A stretch of 46,824 nt of DNA. Origin: Marisediminicola sp040546025 (lineage in GTDB: Bacteria; Actinomycetota; Actinomycetes; Actinomycetales; Microbacteriaceae). The notes below the pieces were generated by a model. That model saw only the letters and a program-made list of their open reading frames with translations, made no database searches and was not told the DNA's origin. Where the stretch lies: assembly GCF_040546025.1 (NCBI RefSeq), contig NZ_JBEPNA010000020.1:1-46824 (forward strand), given 5' to 3'. Of the stretch, positions 1-8,150 are shown piece after piece; position 1 is the first letter of the stretch; the number at the start of each line of letters is the position of its first letter. The translations under genes and the position numbers were made by a program.

Positions 1-369
1 CGCCTCCGCGAACGCTGCAGTCTCCGCGAACGCTGCGGCGGCTTCGGTCTCGGCGAGCATCGTGCCGACCTGGACCAGTTTCGCGGCCTCGGCCCTGGTG
101 CTGCCGGAGATCGACTGGATCAACGCCTCCGCACTGACGAACCCGGCACTGATCGCCATTCCCGCATGGCCCAGGGCCCGGTCGGAATGCTTCGCGATCG
201 CCGCCGCGATCCACGCCGCGTAGGTATTCGCGGCCCGGCGCAACGAGGTGACCGAGCGTTGGGCGGCGAACAGCGACGCGTTGTCCAGCGCGGTGAACTC
301 CCCGGCGGACGCCCCGAGCGCGGCGACCGTGTCGGCGGTCTCGCGGAGCGTGTTCGGGAGCTGTTCCAT
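1..369 (-). CDS. DUF222 (HNH endonuclease-associated) protein, N-terminal part, cut by the window edge
   Basis: The reading frame opens with ATG at 369 on the minus strand and is still open at base 1, giving 123 residues. The start MEQLPNTLRETADTVAALGA, the middle part SLFAAQRSVTSLRRAANTYA and an Ala-rich helical stretch resemble the N-terminal DUF222 region found before a C-terminal HNH nuclease domain in many actinobacterial proteins. The HNH part would lie outside the window, so nuclease activity cannot be claimed. DUF222/HNH genes are usually multicopy and mobile-looking in Microbacteriaceae; their role is not established. A direct repeat of CCGCGAACGCTGC lies at the very edge and encodes a repeated Ala-Ala-Phe-Ala-Glu-like segment. 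Codon use is as GC-rich as the neighbours. Confidence 0.6.
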   Translation of the reverse strand, partial: MEQLPNTLRETADTVAALGASAGEFTALDNASLFAAQRSVTSLRRAANTYAAWIAAAIAKHSDRALGHAGMAISAGFVSAEALIQSISGSTRAEAAKLVQVGTMLAETEAAAAFAETAAFAEA

Positions 370-524
370 GCCACAATTCTCCCACTTCGAACACACTTTC
401 GAAATGGGAAATGGCTGATGGGGATAAGTATTTGTCCACAGTAGGTGGGGAGGAGAGGTGCCTGTGGAGGAGCAGACGCCGCCGAGAACCGAGCCGCTCC
501 GGTAGAAACCAGCCCGGCCGACCT
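370..524. other. Intergenic gap upstream of the DUF222 gene and downstream of trmD
   Basis: This short region has lower GC near 385-435 and should carry the promoter of the minus-strand DUF222 gene. I see no clear gene, hairpin or RNA in it. Confidence 0.4.
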
Positions 525-1232
525 CTACACAGCCGGCGGAAGCAGATCCGGGCGCACCCGGCGGGTGCGCTCGAGCTGCTGCTCCCGGCGCCATGCCGCG
601 ATCGCGCCGTGGTTGCCACTCAGCAGCACCGGGGGCACCTCCAGGCCACGCCAGGCGGCTGGCTTGGTGTAGCTCGGATACTCAAGCAGCCCATCGGAGT
701 GGCTCTCTTCGACGAGGCTCGCGGGGTTGCCGACGACACCGGGGATGAGGCGGCCGATCGCCTCGATCATCGCCATCGTCGCGATCTCGCCGCCGTTGAG
801 CACGTAGTCGCCCATGCTCACCAAACGCACCCGCGCACGGGTGGACGCGTAGTCGACGACGCGCTGGTCGATGCCCTCGTAACGCCCGCATCCGAAGATC
901 AGCTGGCGTTCGGCCGCGAGCTCCTGCGCCGTCGCCTGCGTGAAGAGCTCGCCCGCCGGCGACGGGAAGATGATGACGGGTTCGGCGACGCCGCGCGCCT
1001 CGCTGGCATAGAGGATGTTGTCGAGCGCGTCACCCCACGGCTCCGGCCGCATGACCATGCCCGCTCCCCCGCCGTACGGGGTGTCGTCGACTGTGCGGTG
1101 GCGGTCGTAGGCGTAGTCGCGCAGATCGTGCACGCCCAGCCCGATACGTCCGGCCTGCCTGGCCTTGCCGAGCAAGGAGACGTCGAGCACCGAGAAGAAC
1201 TCCGGGAAGATCGTCACGATGTCGATGCGCAT
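525..1232 (-). CDS. trmD: tRNA (guanine-N1)-methyltransferase TrmD
   Basis: TrmD methylates N1 of G37 in tRNAs that read codons starting with C, using S-adenosylmethionine, and so limits +1 frameshifting. The 235-residue product begins MRIDIVTIFPEFF, carries the family motif CGRYEGIDQRV and the knot-loop motif SMGDYVLNGGE, and has the usual family length. A GTG nine bases upstream (1241) is possible, but the ATG at 1232 is preceded by AGGTGG with five-base spacing, so I chose it. The gene is last in rpsP-khpA-rimM-trmD, a classic cluster. The usual next partner, rplS for ribosomal protein L19, is not here: the next gene is a DUF222 protein. Confidence 0.95.
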   Translation of the reverse strand: MRIDIVTIFPEFFSVLDVSLLGKARQAGRIGLGVHDLRDYAYDRHRTVDDTPYGGGAGMVMRPEPWGDALDNILYASEARGVAEPVIIFPSPAGELFTQATAQELAAERQLIFGCGRYEGIDQRVVDYASTRARVRLVSMGDYVLNGGEIATMAMIEAIGRLIPGVVGNPASLVEESHSDGLLEYPSYTKPAAWRGLEVPPVLLSGNHGAIAAWRREQQLERTRRVRPDLLPPAV

Positions 1233-1241
1233 TGCTTCCAC

Positions 1242-1889
1242 CTAGAGGGTCGCCTCGGGGGTCTGATCATCCTCGGTCGTCGAGACGTCGTCGGGGAGCT
1301 CCACGTCGGGCAGTTCCTCCTCGGGCAGTTCCTCGAAGAGGCCCGGCGGCGGGGTCACCGTCACGACTCCAGCCTTGACATCGACAGCGGGAACGAACGC
1401 CTTCACGAACGGGACGAGCACCTCAGCGCCCGACTCGGTCATGACGAGAAGCAGGTCCTGGGCAGGGAAGTGGTCGACGCGGCTCACGACGCCGACCTTG
1501 ACGCCATCGCGCATGACCGCGAGGCCCACGAGCTGGTGGTCGTACCAGGCATCGTCCTCGGCCGGAGATTCGGCGACGTCCTGGTTGACCCAGAGGATTG
1601 CCTTGATGAGCGCCTCGGCCGCTGAGCGGTCGGGCACGTCCTTGAAGAATGCGACAGCGTGGCTGTTGTACCACTTGAGCTCGATGAGCTCGAGGGTCTT
1701 CCCGTGCCAGGGCGACGAGGTGGGTACCTGCAACTGGAACACGGATCCCGGAGCGAACCTTCGCTCCGGGTCATCCGTGTACAGCTCGACCTTGATCGCA
1801 CCTTTGAGCCCGTGCGCCTTTGTGAGGCGCCCGACCCGCAGCTGCGTCTGGCCTGTGGGGGTCTGACTAGAAATCGGTATCCACCACAT
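1242..1889 (-). CDS. rimM: Ribosome maturation factor RimM
   Basis: RimM binds ribosomal protein S19 and helps 30S head assembly. The N-terminal RimM barrel begins LRVGRLTKAHGLKGAIKVEL and contains LYTDDPERRF; the C-terminal PRC-barrel part includes YDHQLVGLAV and DLLLV. A Glu/Asp/Pro-rich tail of about 35 residues follows the barrel and is longer than in most RimM proteins. The start is uncertain: no ATG or GTG lies close to the conserved TQLRVGR, so either ATG 1889 (23-base overlap with the KH gene upstream) or ATG 1910 is used, and neither has a good ribosome site. Translational coupling to khpA is likely. Its stop lies ten bases before the trmD ATG. Confidence 0.9.
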   Translation of the reverse strand: MWWIPISSQTPTGQTQLRVGRLTKAHGLKGAIKVELYTDDPERRFAPGSVFQLQVPTSSPWHGKTLELIELKWYNSHAVAFFKDVPDRSAAEALIKAILWVNQDVAESPAEDDAWYDHQLVGLAVMRDGVKVGVVSRVDHFPAQDLLLVMTESGAEVLVPFVKAFVPAVDVKAGVVTVTPPPGLFEELPEEELPDVELPDDVSTTEDDQTPEATL

Positions 1890-2103
1890 CGACGCGTACT
1901 CGCTTGCCATCGGCGATCGCCGAGACGAGAGTGCGGAGCGCCTTCGCGGTGCGGCCGGCGCGCCCGATCACACGACCGAGGTCCTCGGGGTGCACTCGCA
2001 CCTCGAGGACGTCGCCGCGCGGGGAGTTTTTCTCTACGACCTGCACGTCGTCAGGGTGATCGACGATCCCCTTGACGAGGTGCTCGAGCGCTCCGGCCAG
2101 CAT
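1867..2103 (-). CDS. khpA: KH-domain RNA-binding protein (KhpA/YlqC family)
   Basis: The gene encodes a 78-residue single KH domain. The RNA-gripping GxxG loop is present as GRAG within RVIGRAGRTAKALRTLVSA, followed by the expected C-terminal beta strand RVRVDVVD. In firmicutes KhpA pairs with KhpB (Jag/EloR) and affects cell elongation and RNA metabolism; in actinobacteria it is nearly always located between rpsP and rimM, as here. It starts three bases after the rpsP stop and overlaps the likely rimM start, so it should be made from the same transcript. Length is normal for the family. Confidence 0.93.
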   Translation of the reverse strand: MLAGALEHLVKGIVDHPDDVQVVEKNSPRGDVLEVRVHPEDLGRVIGRAGRTAKALRTLVSAIADGKRVRVDVVDTDF

Positions 2104-2106
2104 TGG

Positions 2107-2571
2107 CTACGCCTTGTCGGCGTCGGCCGACGCTGCAGCGTCAGCCTCGGGTGCGGCGGTCTCGTCGGAAGCCTCGGCGGCTTCGGCGACGGGCGCTTCT
2201 TCGACCTTCGGGGCGGGAGCTTCGGCCTTGGGCTTGAGCACCGCCTTCTTCTTCTCGTCGACCTGGAAGACGGCCTTCGGCTCCGCGACCTTGACGGTGC
2301 TCACGGCGTCCTTGTCGCCCTTGAAGCGGCCCCAGTCACCCGTGAGCTTCAGCAGCGCGGCGACCTGCTCGGTCGGCTGAGCGCCAACGCCGAGCCAGTA
2401 CTGCACGCGGTCGGACTTGACCTCGATGACCGAGGGCTCCTGCGTGGGGTGGTAGATGCCGATCTCTTCGATGGCACGGCCGTCGCGCTTGGTGCGCGAA
2501 TCGGCGACGACGATACGGTAGTAAGGAGCGCGGATCTTGCCCATGCGCTTCAAACGAATCTTTACAGCCAC
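2107..2571 (-). CDS. rpsP: 30S ribosomal protein bS16
   Basis: bS16 is an early-binding 30S subunit protein. The conserved start is VAVKIRLKRMGKIRAPYYRI and SRTKRDGRAIEEIGIYHP follows, which together are diagnostic. I chose GTG 2571 because an AGGAG lies five bases upstream and because the homology begins exactly there, although the frame stays open to 2679. After about residue 80 the protein continues into an Ala/Glu/Pro-rich, probably disordered extension (AEAPAPKVEEAPVAEAAEA and onward), giving 154 residues compared with 80-90 in short bS16 proteins. Such tails are common in actinobacteria. It is the first gene of the operon with khpA, rimM and trmD. Confidence 0.96.
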   Translation of the reverse strand: MAVKIRLKRMGKIRAPYYRIVVADSRTKRDGRAIEEIGIYHPTQEPSVIEVKSDRVQYWLGVGAQPTEQVAALLKLTGDWGRFKGDKDAVSTVKVAEPKAVFQVDEKKKAVLKPKAEAPAPKVEEAPVAEAAEASDETAAPEADAAASADADKA

Positions 2572-2746
2572 AATTCTCCTGAGGTTTCTTGAGTGGTTGA
2601 ACTGATGGCGTGAGCGTGGGGGCACACTCGACACGAGCTCTGAGGGAATCCTTCGCCGCCTGATTAGAGGGTCGGGCATGCGAGGACTCGACTGACCATT
2701 CTGTCAGAGAATCGGCGCGCACGGGAACACGCCGATCAATATGCCG

Positions 2747-3658
2747 TCAGAGCACGCGCGAGCGGCGCCGCGACAGGGCGACTCCGGTGAGACACACCGC
2801 TCCCCCGACGATCGCGGGCACCGTCGGCACCTCTGCGAACACGAAGAACCCGAGCACGATGACGAGCGGCGGAACCACGTAGGTCGAGATGCCGAGCTGG
2901 CCCGCCGGCATGCGGGAGAGCGCATAAGCCCAGGTACTGAAGGCGAGCGCGGTGGGCACGGCCCCGAGATAGATCGCGCCGGCGATGGCGGATGCTGGAG
3001 CATCGCGCACGTCGGCCGCCATCTGCCCAACGAACGGCAGGCACGCGACCGCGCCAATCGTGCAGCCCAGCCAGGTGACCTGTGCCGCCGGGAGCCGCCG
3101 GAGGGCGGGCTTCTGCAACAGCACCCCGATCGAATAGGTGACCGCCGCCGCGAGGCACCAGAGCACCCCCGACCCGTCGCCCAGGCGGCCTCCGCCCGAG
3201 CCGAACCCGATCATGAGAACGCCGGCGAACGCGACGCCAGCGCCGATCGCGAGCCACTTGCCGATGCCCTCGCCGAGGAACACCCCCGCGCCGAGCGCAA
3301 TGAGCACCGGGCCGATGTTGACGATCATCGCGGTCGTCCCCGCGTCGAGGGTCTGCTCGGCGATGTTGAGCGCGACGTTATAGACCCCGAACCAGGCGAC
3401 GCCGAACCCGGTGATCAACAGCCACTCCCGGCGGGTCGGCGCGACCCAGCGGCGGCCGATGAGCAGGAGACCGAGCAGCAGCGACCCCACAAGGAGCCGC
3501 GCGAGCGCAAGTCCCCCGCCCGAGAAGTGCGGGCCGACGCCGCGAATGACGATGAAGGCGCTCGCCCAGGCGAGGATCGTGACGAGGATGGCGAGGAGCA
3601 CGAGCGGGGGGATGCCGCCGACGGGTCGAACAGGCTGCACGGGCGCTCGGAGGGTCAC
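2747..3658 (-). CDS. EamA/DMT-superfamily membrane transporter
   Basis: The 303-residue product has about ten hydrophobic segments arranged as two similar five-helix halves, the EamA (drug/metabolite transporter) design. The first half starts LLAILVTILAWASAFIVIRG and the second around LGDGSGVLWCLAAAVTYSIG. Members export amino acids, nucleosides or other metabolites; the substrate cannot be told from sequence. The GTG start at 3658 has no Shine-Dalgarno sequence, but TAGCGT lies exactly six bases upstream, so the transcript is probably leaderless. The gene is divergent from the carboxylate-amine ligase, with 122 bases between the two starts. Confidence 0.88.
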   Translation of the reverse strand: MTLRAPVQPVRPVGGIPPLVLLAILVTILAWASAFIVIRGVGPHFSGGGLALARLLVGSLLLGLLLIGRRWVAPTRREWLLITGFGVAWFGVYNVALNIAEQTLDAGTTAMIVNIGPVLIALGAGVFLGEGIGKWLAIGAGVAFAGVLMIGFGSGGGRLGDGSGVLWCLAAAVTYSIGVLLQKPALRRLPAAQVTWLGCTIGAVACLPFVGQMAADVRDAPASAIAGAIYLGAVPTALAFSTWAYALSRMPAGQLGISTYVVPPLVIVLGFFVFAEVPTVPAIVGGAVCLTGVALSRRRSRVL

Positions 3659-3664
3659 GGGGCA

Positions 3665-3670
3665 ACGCTA
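3665..3670 (-). promoter_or_regulatory. Predicted -10 box of a leaderless promoter for the EamA gene
   Basis: On the minus strand TAGCGT is followed by TGCCCC and then the GTG start. This is the same TANNNT-six bases-start layout seen at five other genes in the window. Confidence 0.6.
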
Positions 3671-3780
3671 TCCGCATCCGCGTCCGGCCCCGCGCAGAAA
3701 TCGGACACATCGTCCTCGCGCCGGTGCAAGATAGGGAGAGGCGCGCCCGGTAGCGGCGCACCCCTGACGGAGGTGGAACC

Positions 3781-4914
3781 GTGCAGATCGACTTCGCGAA
3801 GTCCGAACGCTCGACGCTCGGCATCGAGTGGGAACTCGCGCTCGTCGACCACGCTAGTGGCGAACTCGCGCCGGCCGCGCCCGAGATCCTCGGAGCGGTC
3901 GAGCTGCCCGACGGCCTCGAGAACCCGCACATCACCGCTGAGCTGCTCACCAACACGGTCGAGGTCGTGACGGGGGTTCACCGCACGGTCGCCGATGGGG
4001 TCGCGGACTTGTCGCGCACGATCGATGCCGTGCGGGAGGTTGCCGACCCGATGGGAGTCGAGCTGATGTGCGCCGGAACGCACCCGTTCAGCCAGTGGTT
4101 CATGCAGCAGGTCACCGACAAGGAGCGCTACCAGACCCTCATCGACCGCACCCAGTGGTGGGGGCGGCAGATGATGATCTGGGGGGTCCACGTTCACGTC
4201 GGGATCGAGAACCGCGACAAGATCATGCCGATCATGAACGGACTGCTGAAGTGGCTGCCGCACTTCCAGTCCCTGTCGGCCTCAAGCCCGTTCTTCGCCG
4301 GCGAGGCCACCGGCTACGCGTCGAGCCGGGCGATGCTGTTCCAGCAGTTGCCGACCGCTGGGCTGCCGCCGCAATTCGGGGCCTGGGCGAACTACGAGGC
4401 CATGGTCGACGACATGCTCCACGTCGGGGTCATCGACCACTACAACGAGCTCCGCTGGGACATCCGCCCCTCCGCCCGTTGGGGAACCCTCGAGATGCGG
4501 GTTTCCGACGGCCTCGCGACCACACAGGAAGTCGGGGCGATCGCGGCCCTGACCCAGTGCCTCGTCGAGGAGCTGTCGACGGCACTCGACCGCGGCGAGG
4601 AGATTGCGACGATGCCGGCGTGGTTCGTGCGCGAGAACAAGTGGCGCGCCGCGCGCTACGGGCTGGATGCGATCGTGATCGAGGATGCCGCCGGCAACGA
4701 GCGTCCGGTGAGGGACGACCTGCGCGATCTCGTCGTGCGCCTCGAACCGGTTGCCGCACGATTGGGCTGCCTCGAGGAGCTCGCCGACGTCACCGTTGTC
4801 CTCGAGGGCGGCGCGAGTTACCAGCGCCAGCTCCGCGTCGCCGAAGAGGCAGGCGGCAGCCTGAAGGCCGTCGTCGCCTCCCTCGTGAAGGAACTGCGCG
4901 ACGGCCTCGGCTAG
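3781..4914 (+). CDS. Carboxylate-amine ligase of the glutamate-cysteine ligase 2 family (YbdK-like)
   Basis: The 377-residue product belongs to the GCS2 family, ATP-dependent enzymes that join an amine to a carboxylate such as glutamate. Visible signatures are GIEWELAL (residues 14-21), HPFSQW (101-106), GVHVHVG (135-141) and WDIRPSARWGTLEMRVSD near residue 230. E. coli YbdK has weak glutamate-cysteine ligase activity in vitro; actinobacteria make mycothiol, so the natural product may not be glutathione. GTG 3781 has GGAGGTGG just upstream, which fixes the start. The gene stands alone, divergent from the EamA transporter, and is followed directly by a strong hairpin that should end its transcript. 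Confidence 0.88.
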   Translation: MQIDFAKSERSTLGIEWELALVDHASGELAPAAPEILGAVELPDGLENPHITAELLTNTVEVVTGVHRTVADGVADLSRTIDAVREVADPMGVELMCAGTHPFSQWFMQQVTDKERYQTLIDRTQWWGRQMMIWGVHVHVGIENRDKIMPIMNGLLKWLPHFQSLSASSPFFAGEATGYASSRAMLFQQLPTAGLPPQFGAWANYEAMVDDMLHVGVIDHYNELRWDIRPSARWGTLEMRVSDGLATTQEVGAIAALTQCLVEELSTALDRGEEIATMPAWFVRENKWRAARYGLDAIVIEDAAGNERPVRDDLRDLVVRLEPVAARLGCLEELADVTVVLEGGASYQRQLRVAEEAGGSLKAVVASLVKELRDGLG

Positions 4915-4936
4915 CGCGGGCCGTTCACGGCCCGCG
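4915..4936 (+). terminator. Hairpin terminator after the carboxylate-amine ligase gene
   Basis: A perfect 10-base-pair stem, CGCGGGCCGT / ACGGCCCGCG with a TC loop, begins one base after the TAG stop. It has no T-run, which is usual for high-GC actinobacterial terminators. Confidence 0.65.
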
Positions 4937-4956
4937 GCGCCGACTGTGCCTGTTCG

Positions 4957-4992
4957 TGCCGAGCGTGCCCAAACGAATCGGCACTCTCGGCG
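4957..4992. repeat. Intergenic inverted repeat between the ligase and betA-like genes
   Basis: TGCCGAGCGTGCC (4957-4969) pairs with GGCACTCTCGGCG (4980-4992) at all but two positions, around an AT-richer loop AAACGAATC. A further ACTCGGCGCG lies just downstream (5003-5012). It lies between convergent genes and may act as a bidirectional terminator or be a copy of a dispersed palindrome. Confidence 0.6.
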
Positions 4993-5023
4993 CGAAGGAG
5001 CACACTCGGCGCGTTCCGTCCCG

Positions 5024-6595
5024 CTAGTGCGCGACGGAGGCCCGGCGGTCGGCCGCGACGAGATCCGCGCACCGCTCGCCGATCATCATCGTCGTGATGT
5101 TGGGGTTCACGGTCGTGAGCTCCGGCATCACCGAGGCGTCGGCGACACGCAGCCCTGTCACGCCCTTGACCCGCAGCTGCGGGTCGAGCGGAGACATCGC
5201 GTCGTCGACGGGACCCATCCGCACTGTCCCCGCGGGGTGGTAGACGGTGTTGTGGGTTGCCGTGATGTACGCGGCGATCTGCTCCTCGGTCTGCACCTCG
5301 ACGCCGGGGTAGAGCTCCTCCCCCGCCCATTCCGACATCGCGCTCTGCCCGACAATCTGCCGTGCCGTACGGATGCCGGCGATCATCACCCGCATGTCGT
5401 GCGGGTCGGTGAAGTACCGCGGGTCGACCTTGGGCTTGTCGCGGTAGTCCCGGCTGCGGAGCGTCACCGTTCCGCGCGAGCGGGCGTGGGTGACGTTCGG
5501 GGTCAGGCAGAAGCCGTTCTCGGTCGTCGGGTACCCCTGGCGGGCCGTGTGCATGTCAAACGGCACGCTGCCGTAGTGGAACATGAGGTCAGGGCGGTCG
5601 AGGCCCTCCTCTGTGGTGGTGAAGATCCCGATCTCCCACCACTGGGTCGAGGTCGTCGGCATCGGCTTCTTGGCTTCCCACTGGATGACGCCCTCCGGGT
5701 GGTCCTGAAGGTTCTCGCCGACTCCGGGGGCGTCCACGCGAACGGGGATGCCGTGCTCCCGCAGCTGGTCCGCCGGCCCGATGCCCGACAGCATCAGCAG
5801 CTTGGGCGAGTCGATCGCGCCGGCCGAGAGAATGACCTCGATGCGCGCGGTGATCGTGGTGGTCCTGCCGAAGCCCGAGTCGACGACGTCAACGCCGGTG
5901 CACCGGTTGTTCGCGTCGAACCGCAACTCTCGGGCACGCATTTCGGTCAGGAGGGTGAAGTTCGCCCGGTCCGCGATCGGGTGGATGTAGGAGACCGATG
6001 ATGAGGCGCGCGTGCCGTCGGCCTGCCGGTTGATCTGGAAGAAGTTTGCGCCGTTGACCACGGTGTGCCCCGAGTTGAACCGGGTGCGCGGGATACCCGC
6101 CTGCTCGCACGCGTCGAGCAGGGCGACGCCGGATGGGTCGGTCGCGGGGATGTTCATGAGGTGCACCGGTCCATCGTGGCCGTGGTGCTCATCCTGGTCT
6201 TCGTTGGTCTCGAGCCGCTGATAAAAGGGGAAGCAGCTTGCCGCGTCCCACCCGTCTGCCCCATGCTTCGTGGCCCAGTCGTTGAGGTCTTCCGCCGGCG
6301 CCCAGAACGCGATGCAGGAGTTGTGGCTCGAGCATCCGCCCATCACCCGTGCGCGGGAATGACGCATAAACGAGTTGCCGTTGGCCTGCGGCTCGATCGG
6401 GTAGTCCCAGTCGTAGCCGGATTCGAGCAGTTCCATCCAGCGGTCGAGGCGCAGGATGGCATCGAGGCCACGGTCGTCGGGACCCGCCTCGATGAGGGCG
6501 ACCTGCACTGCAGGGTCTTCGCTGAGCCGCGCGGCGACGGCGGCGCCCGCCGAACCGCCGCCGATCACGACATAGTCGAACTCGGTCTGGGTCAC
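5024..6595 (-). CDS. betA: GMC-family FAD oxidoreductase, probable choline dehydrogenase
   Basis: BetA-type enzymes oxidise choline to betaine aldehyde with FAD. The 523-residue product starts TQTEFDYVVIGGGSAGAAVA, the Rossmann FAD-binding motif GGGSAG, and keeps the GMC signatures HSRARVMGGCSSHN, GAIDSPKLLMLSGIGPA and a C-terminal YHPAGTVRMGPVDDA with NPNITTMMIGE, where the active-site His and Asn or His of the family lie. GTG 6595 overlaps the stop of the aldehyde dehydrogenase gene by four bases (GTGA), which decides the start although the frame is open further upstream. Neighbouring BetB-like and BetT-like genes support choline as substrate, but GMC enzymes also oxidise other alcohols. 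Confidence 0.87.
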   Translation of the reverse strand: MTQTEFDYVVIGGGSAGAAVAARLSEDPAVQVALIEAGPDDRGLDAILRLDRWMELLESGYDWDYPIEPQANGNSFMRHSRARVMGGCSSHNSCIAFWAPAEDLNDWATKHGADGWDAASCFPFYQRLETNEDQDEHHGHDGPVHLMNIPATDPSGVALLDACEQAGIPRTRFNSGHTVVNGANFFQINRQADGTRASSSVSYIHPIADRANFTLLTEMRARELRFDANNRCTGVDVVDSGFGRTTTITARIEVILSAGAIDSPKLLMLSGIGPADQLREHGIPVRVDAPGVGENLQDHPEGVIQWEAKKPMPTTSTQWWEIGIFTTTEEGLDRPDLMFHYGSVPFDMHTARQGYPTTENGFCLTPNVTHARSRGTVTLRSRDYRDKPKVDPRYFTDPHDMRVMIAGIRTARQIVGQSAMSEWAGEELYPGVEVQTEEQIAAYITATHNTVYHPAGTVRMGPVDDAMSPLDPQLRVKGVTGLRVADASVMPELTTVNPNITTMMIGERCADLVAADRRASVAH

Positions 6596-8109
6596 TGCTG
6601 AGGAGTCGATGGGGTGCCCTTCGTGGCCAGATCGGTTCCGGAGAACCAGCCCGTGACCTGGGGGTTGATGTTCTGGTAGACGTGCTTGGCCTCCTGGTAT
6701 TCGGCCAGGCCCGTCGGGCCGAGTTCGCGACCGACTCCGGACTGACCGAAGCCGCCCCACTCGGCCTGCGGCAGGTAGGGGTGGTAGTCGTTGATCCAGA
6801 TCGTTCCGTGACGGAGGCGATTCGCGACGCGCTGGGCACGACCGGCATCCTGCGTCCAGACGGCGCCCGCGAGACCGTACACCGTGTCGTTCGCGATCGC
6901 GACGGCCTCGTCTTCGGTCTCGAAGGTCTCGACCGTGACGACGGGCCCGAACGCCTCGTCGACGACGACCGACATCCCGCGCTGCACCTGATCGAGAACG
7001 GTCGGGGTGTAGTAGAAGCCCTTCGCGAGTTCTCCCTCGCCCCAGGTGCCGCCACAGCGGAGGCGCGCCCCCTCTGCGACACCCTTCGCGACGTAGGCGG
7101 TCACCTTGTCGCGGTGGGCGGCCGAGATGAGCGGTCCGGTCTCGGCATCCGAGTCGAATGGGCCGCCGAGGCGGATGAGGTTGGCACGCCGCACGAGTTC
7201 GTCGACGAATCTATCGGCGATGGCCGCATCGACGACCAGTCGCGCACCGGCCGAGCACACCTGGCCGGAGTGCACGAATGCGCCGTTGAGCGCGTTGTCG
7301 ACGGCCGCGTCGAAGTCGGCGTCGGCGAATATGACGTTGGGGTTCTTGCCGCCGAGCTCGAGCGCGACCTTCTTGACTGTCGCGGCCGCGGAGGCGGCGA
7401 TGACCTTTCCGGTCTGGAGCCCGCCGGTGAACGAGACCATGTCCACGTCGGGGTGGCTCGACAGGGGCGCCCCCGCGACGGCGCCCGCGCCGAGCACGAG
7501 GTTCGCGACGCCGCGCGGGAGTCCCAGGTCGTGCAGAAGCTGAATCATAAGGATCGCTGTGTGGGGTGTCAGCTCGCTCGGCTTGAGGATGAGCGTGTTG
7601 CCGGCGGCCAGCGCGGGGGCGATCTTCCATGCCGCCTGGAGAAGCGGGTAGTTCCACGGCGAGATGAGCCCGCAGACGCCGACCGGTTCGTACTGGATGC
7701 GGCTCACGACGTCGCTCGTGCCCGCGTCGACGATCCGACCGGCATCCTGCCCCGCAAGCTTGCCGAAATAGGCGAAGCAGGCGGTTATGTCGTCGATGTC
7801 GATTTCGCTCTCGATGAGGCGCTTCCCGGTGTCGAGCGTTTCGGCGCGCGCGAATTGGTCCTTCCGTTCGCGCAGCCCCGCCGCGACGCGCAGCAGGAAG
7901 TCGCCGCGCTCGGGGGCGGGCAGGGCCGACCAGTCGCCGCGGTCGAACGCAGCGCGCGCGGCGGCGATGGCGGCCTCGACGTCGGCCGTTGTCGCTTCGG
8001 ACACGAGTCCGACGAGCTCGCCGTCTGCCGGGCAGTGGATCTCACGGGTGCCGCCATCGGCTGAGGCGACCCATTCTCCGTCGATGAAAAGGGTGGATGT
8101 AGTGCTCAT
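6592..8109 (-). CDS. betB: Aldehyde dehydrogenase, probable betaine aldehyde dehydrogenase
   Basis: The enzyme should oxidise betaine aldehyde to glycine betaine with NAD(P)+. The 505-residue protein has the full catalytic set: Asn153 in PWNYP, Glu251 in ELGGKNP and the nucleophile Cys285 in HSGQVCSAGAR; VSFTGG precedes the cofactor site. A run GTIWINDYHPYLPQAEWGG near residue 460 is typical of the BADH/GbsA branch. ATG 8109 is preceded by GGAGG with five-base spacing. It lies between the BCCT carrier gene (41 bases upstream) and betA (4-base overlap), so uptake and both oxidation steps appear co-transcribed. No BetI- or GbsR-type regulator lies next to the set. Confidence 0.9.
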   Translation of the reverse strand: MSTTSTLFIDGEWVASADGGTREIHCPADGELVGLVSEATTADVEAAIAAARAAFDRGDWSALPAPERGDFLLRVAAGLRERKDQFARAETLDTGKRLIESEIDIDDITACFAYFGKLAGQDAGRIVDAGTSDVVSRIQYEPVGVCGLISPWNYPLLQAAWKIAPALAAGNTLILKPSELTPHTAILMIQLLHDLGLPRGVANLVLGAGAVAGAPLSSHPDVDMVSFTGGLQTGKVIAASAAATVKKVALELGGKNPNVIFADADFDAAVDNALNGAFVHSGQVCSAGARLVVDAAIADRFVDELVRRANLIRLGGPFDSDAETGPLISAAHRDKVTAYVAKGVAEGARLRCGGTWGEGELAKGFYYTPTVLDQVQRGMSVVVDEAFGPVVTVETFETEDEAVAIANDTVYGLAGAVWTQDAGRAQRVANRLRHGTIWINDYHPYLPQAEWGGFGQSGVGRELGPTGLAEYQEAKHVYQNINPQVTGWFSGTDLATKGTPSTPQQ

Positions 8110-8150
8110 TGGTGCCTCCGGTGCTGCGTCAATTGTGGATGTGGTGCCAC

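Noticed and set aside
411..1625. A 404-residue plus-strand open frame over trmD and rimM
   Set aside because: It is antisense to two well-supported genes, has no family motif, and its Arg/His/Asp-rich composition is what the complement of a GC-rich gene gives.
2741..3970. A 409-residue plus-strand open frame over the EamA gene
   Set aside because: It runs opposite to a clear membrane protein, is mostly charged residues and has no domain; a shadow of high GC content.
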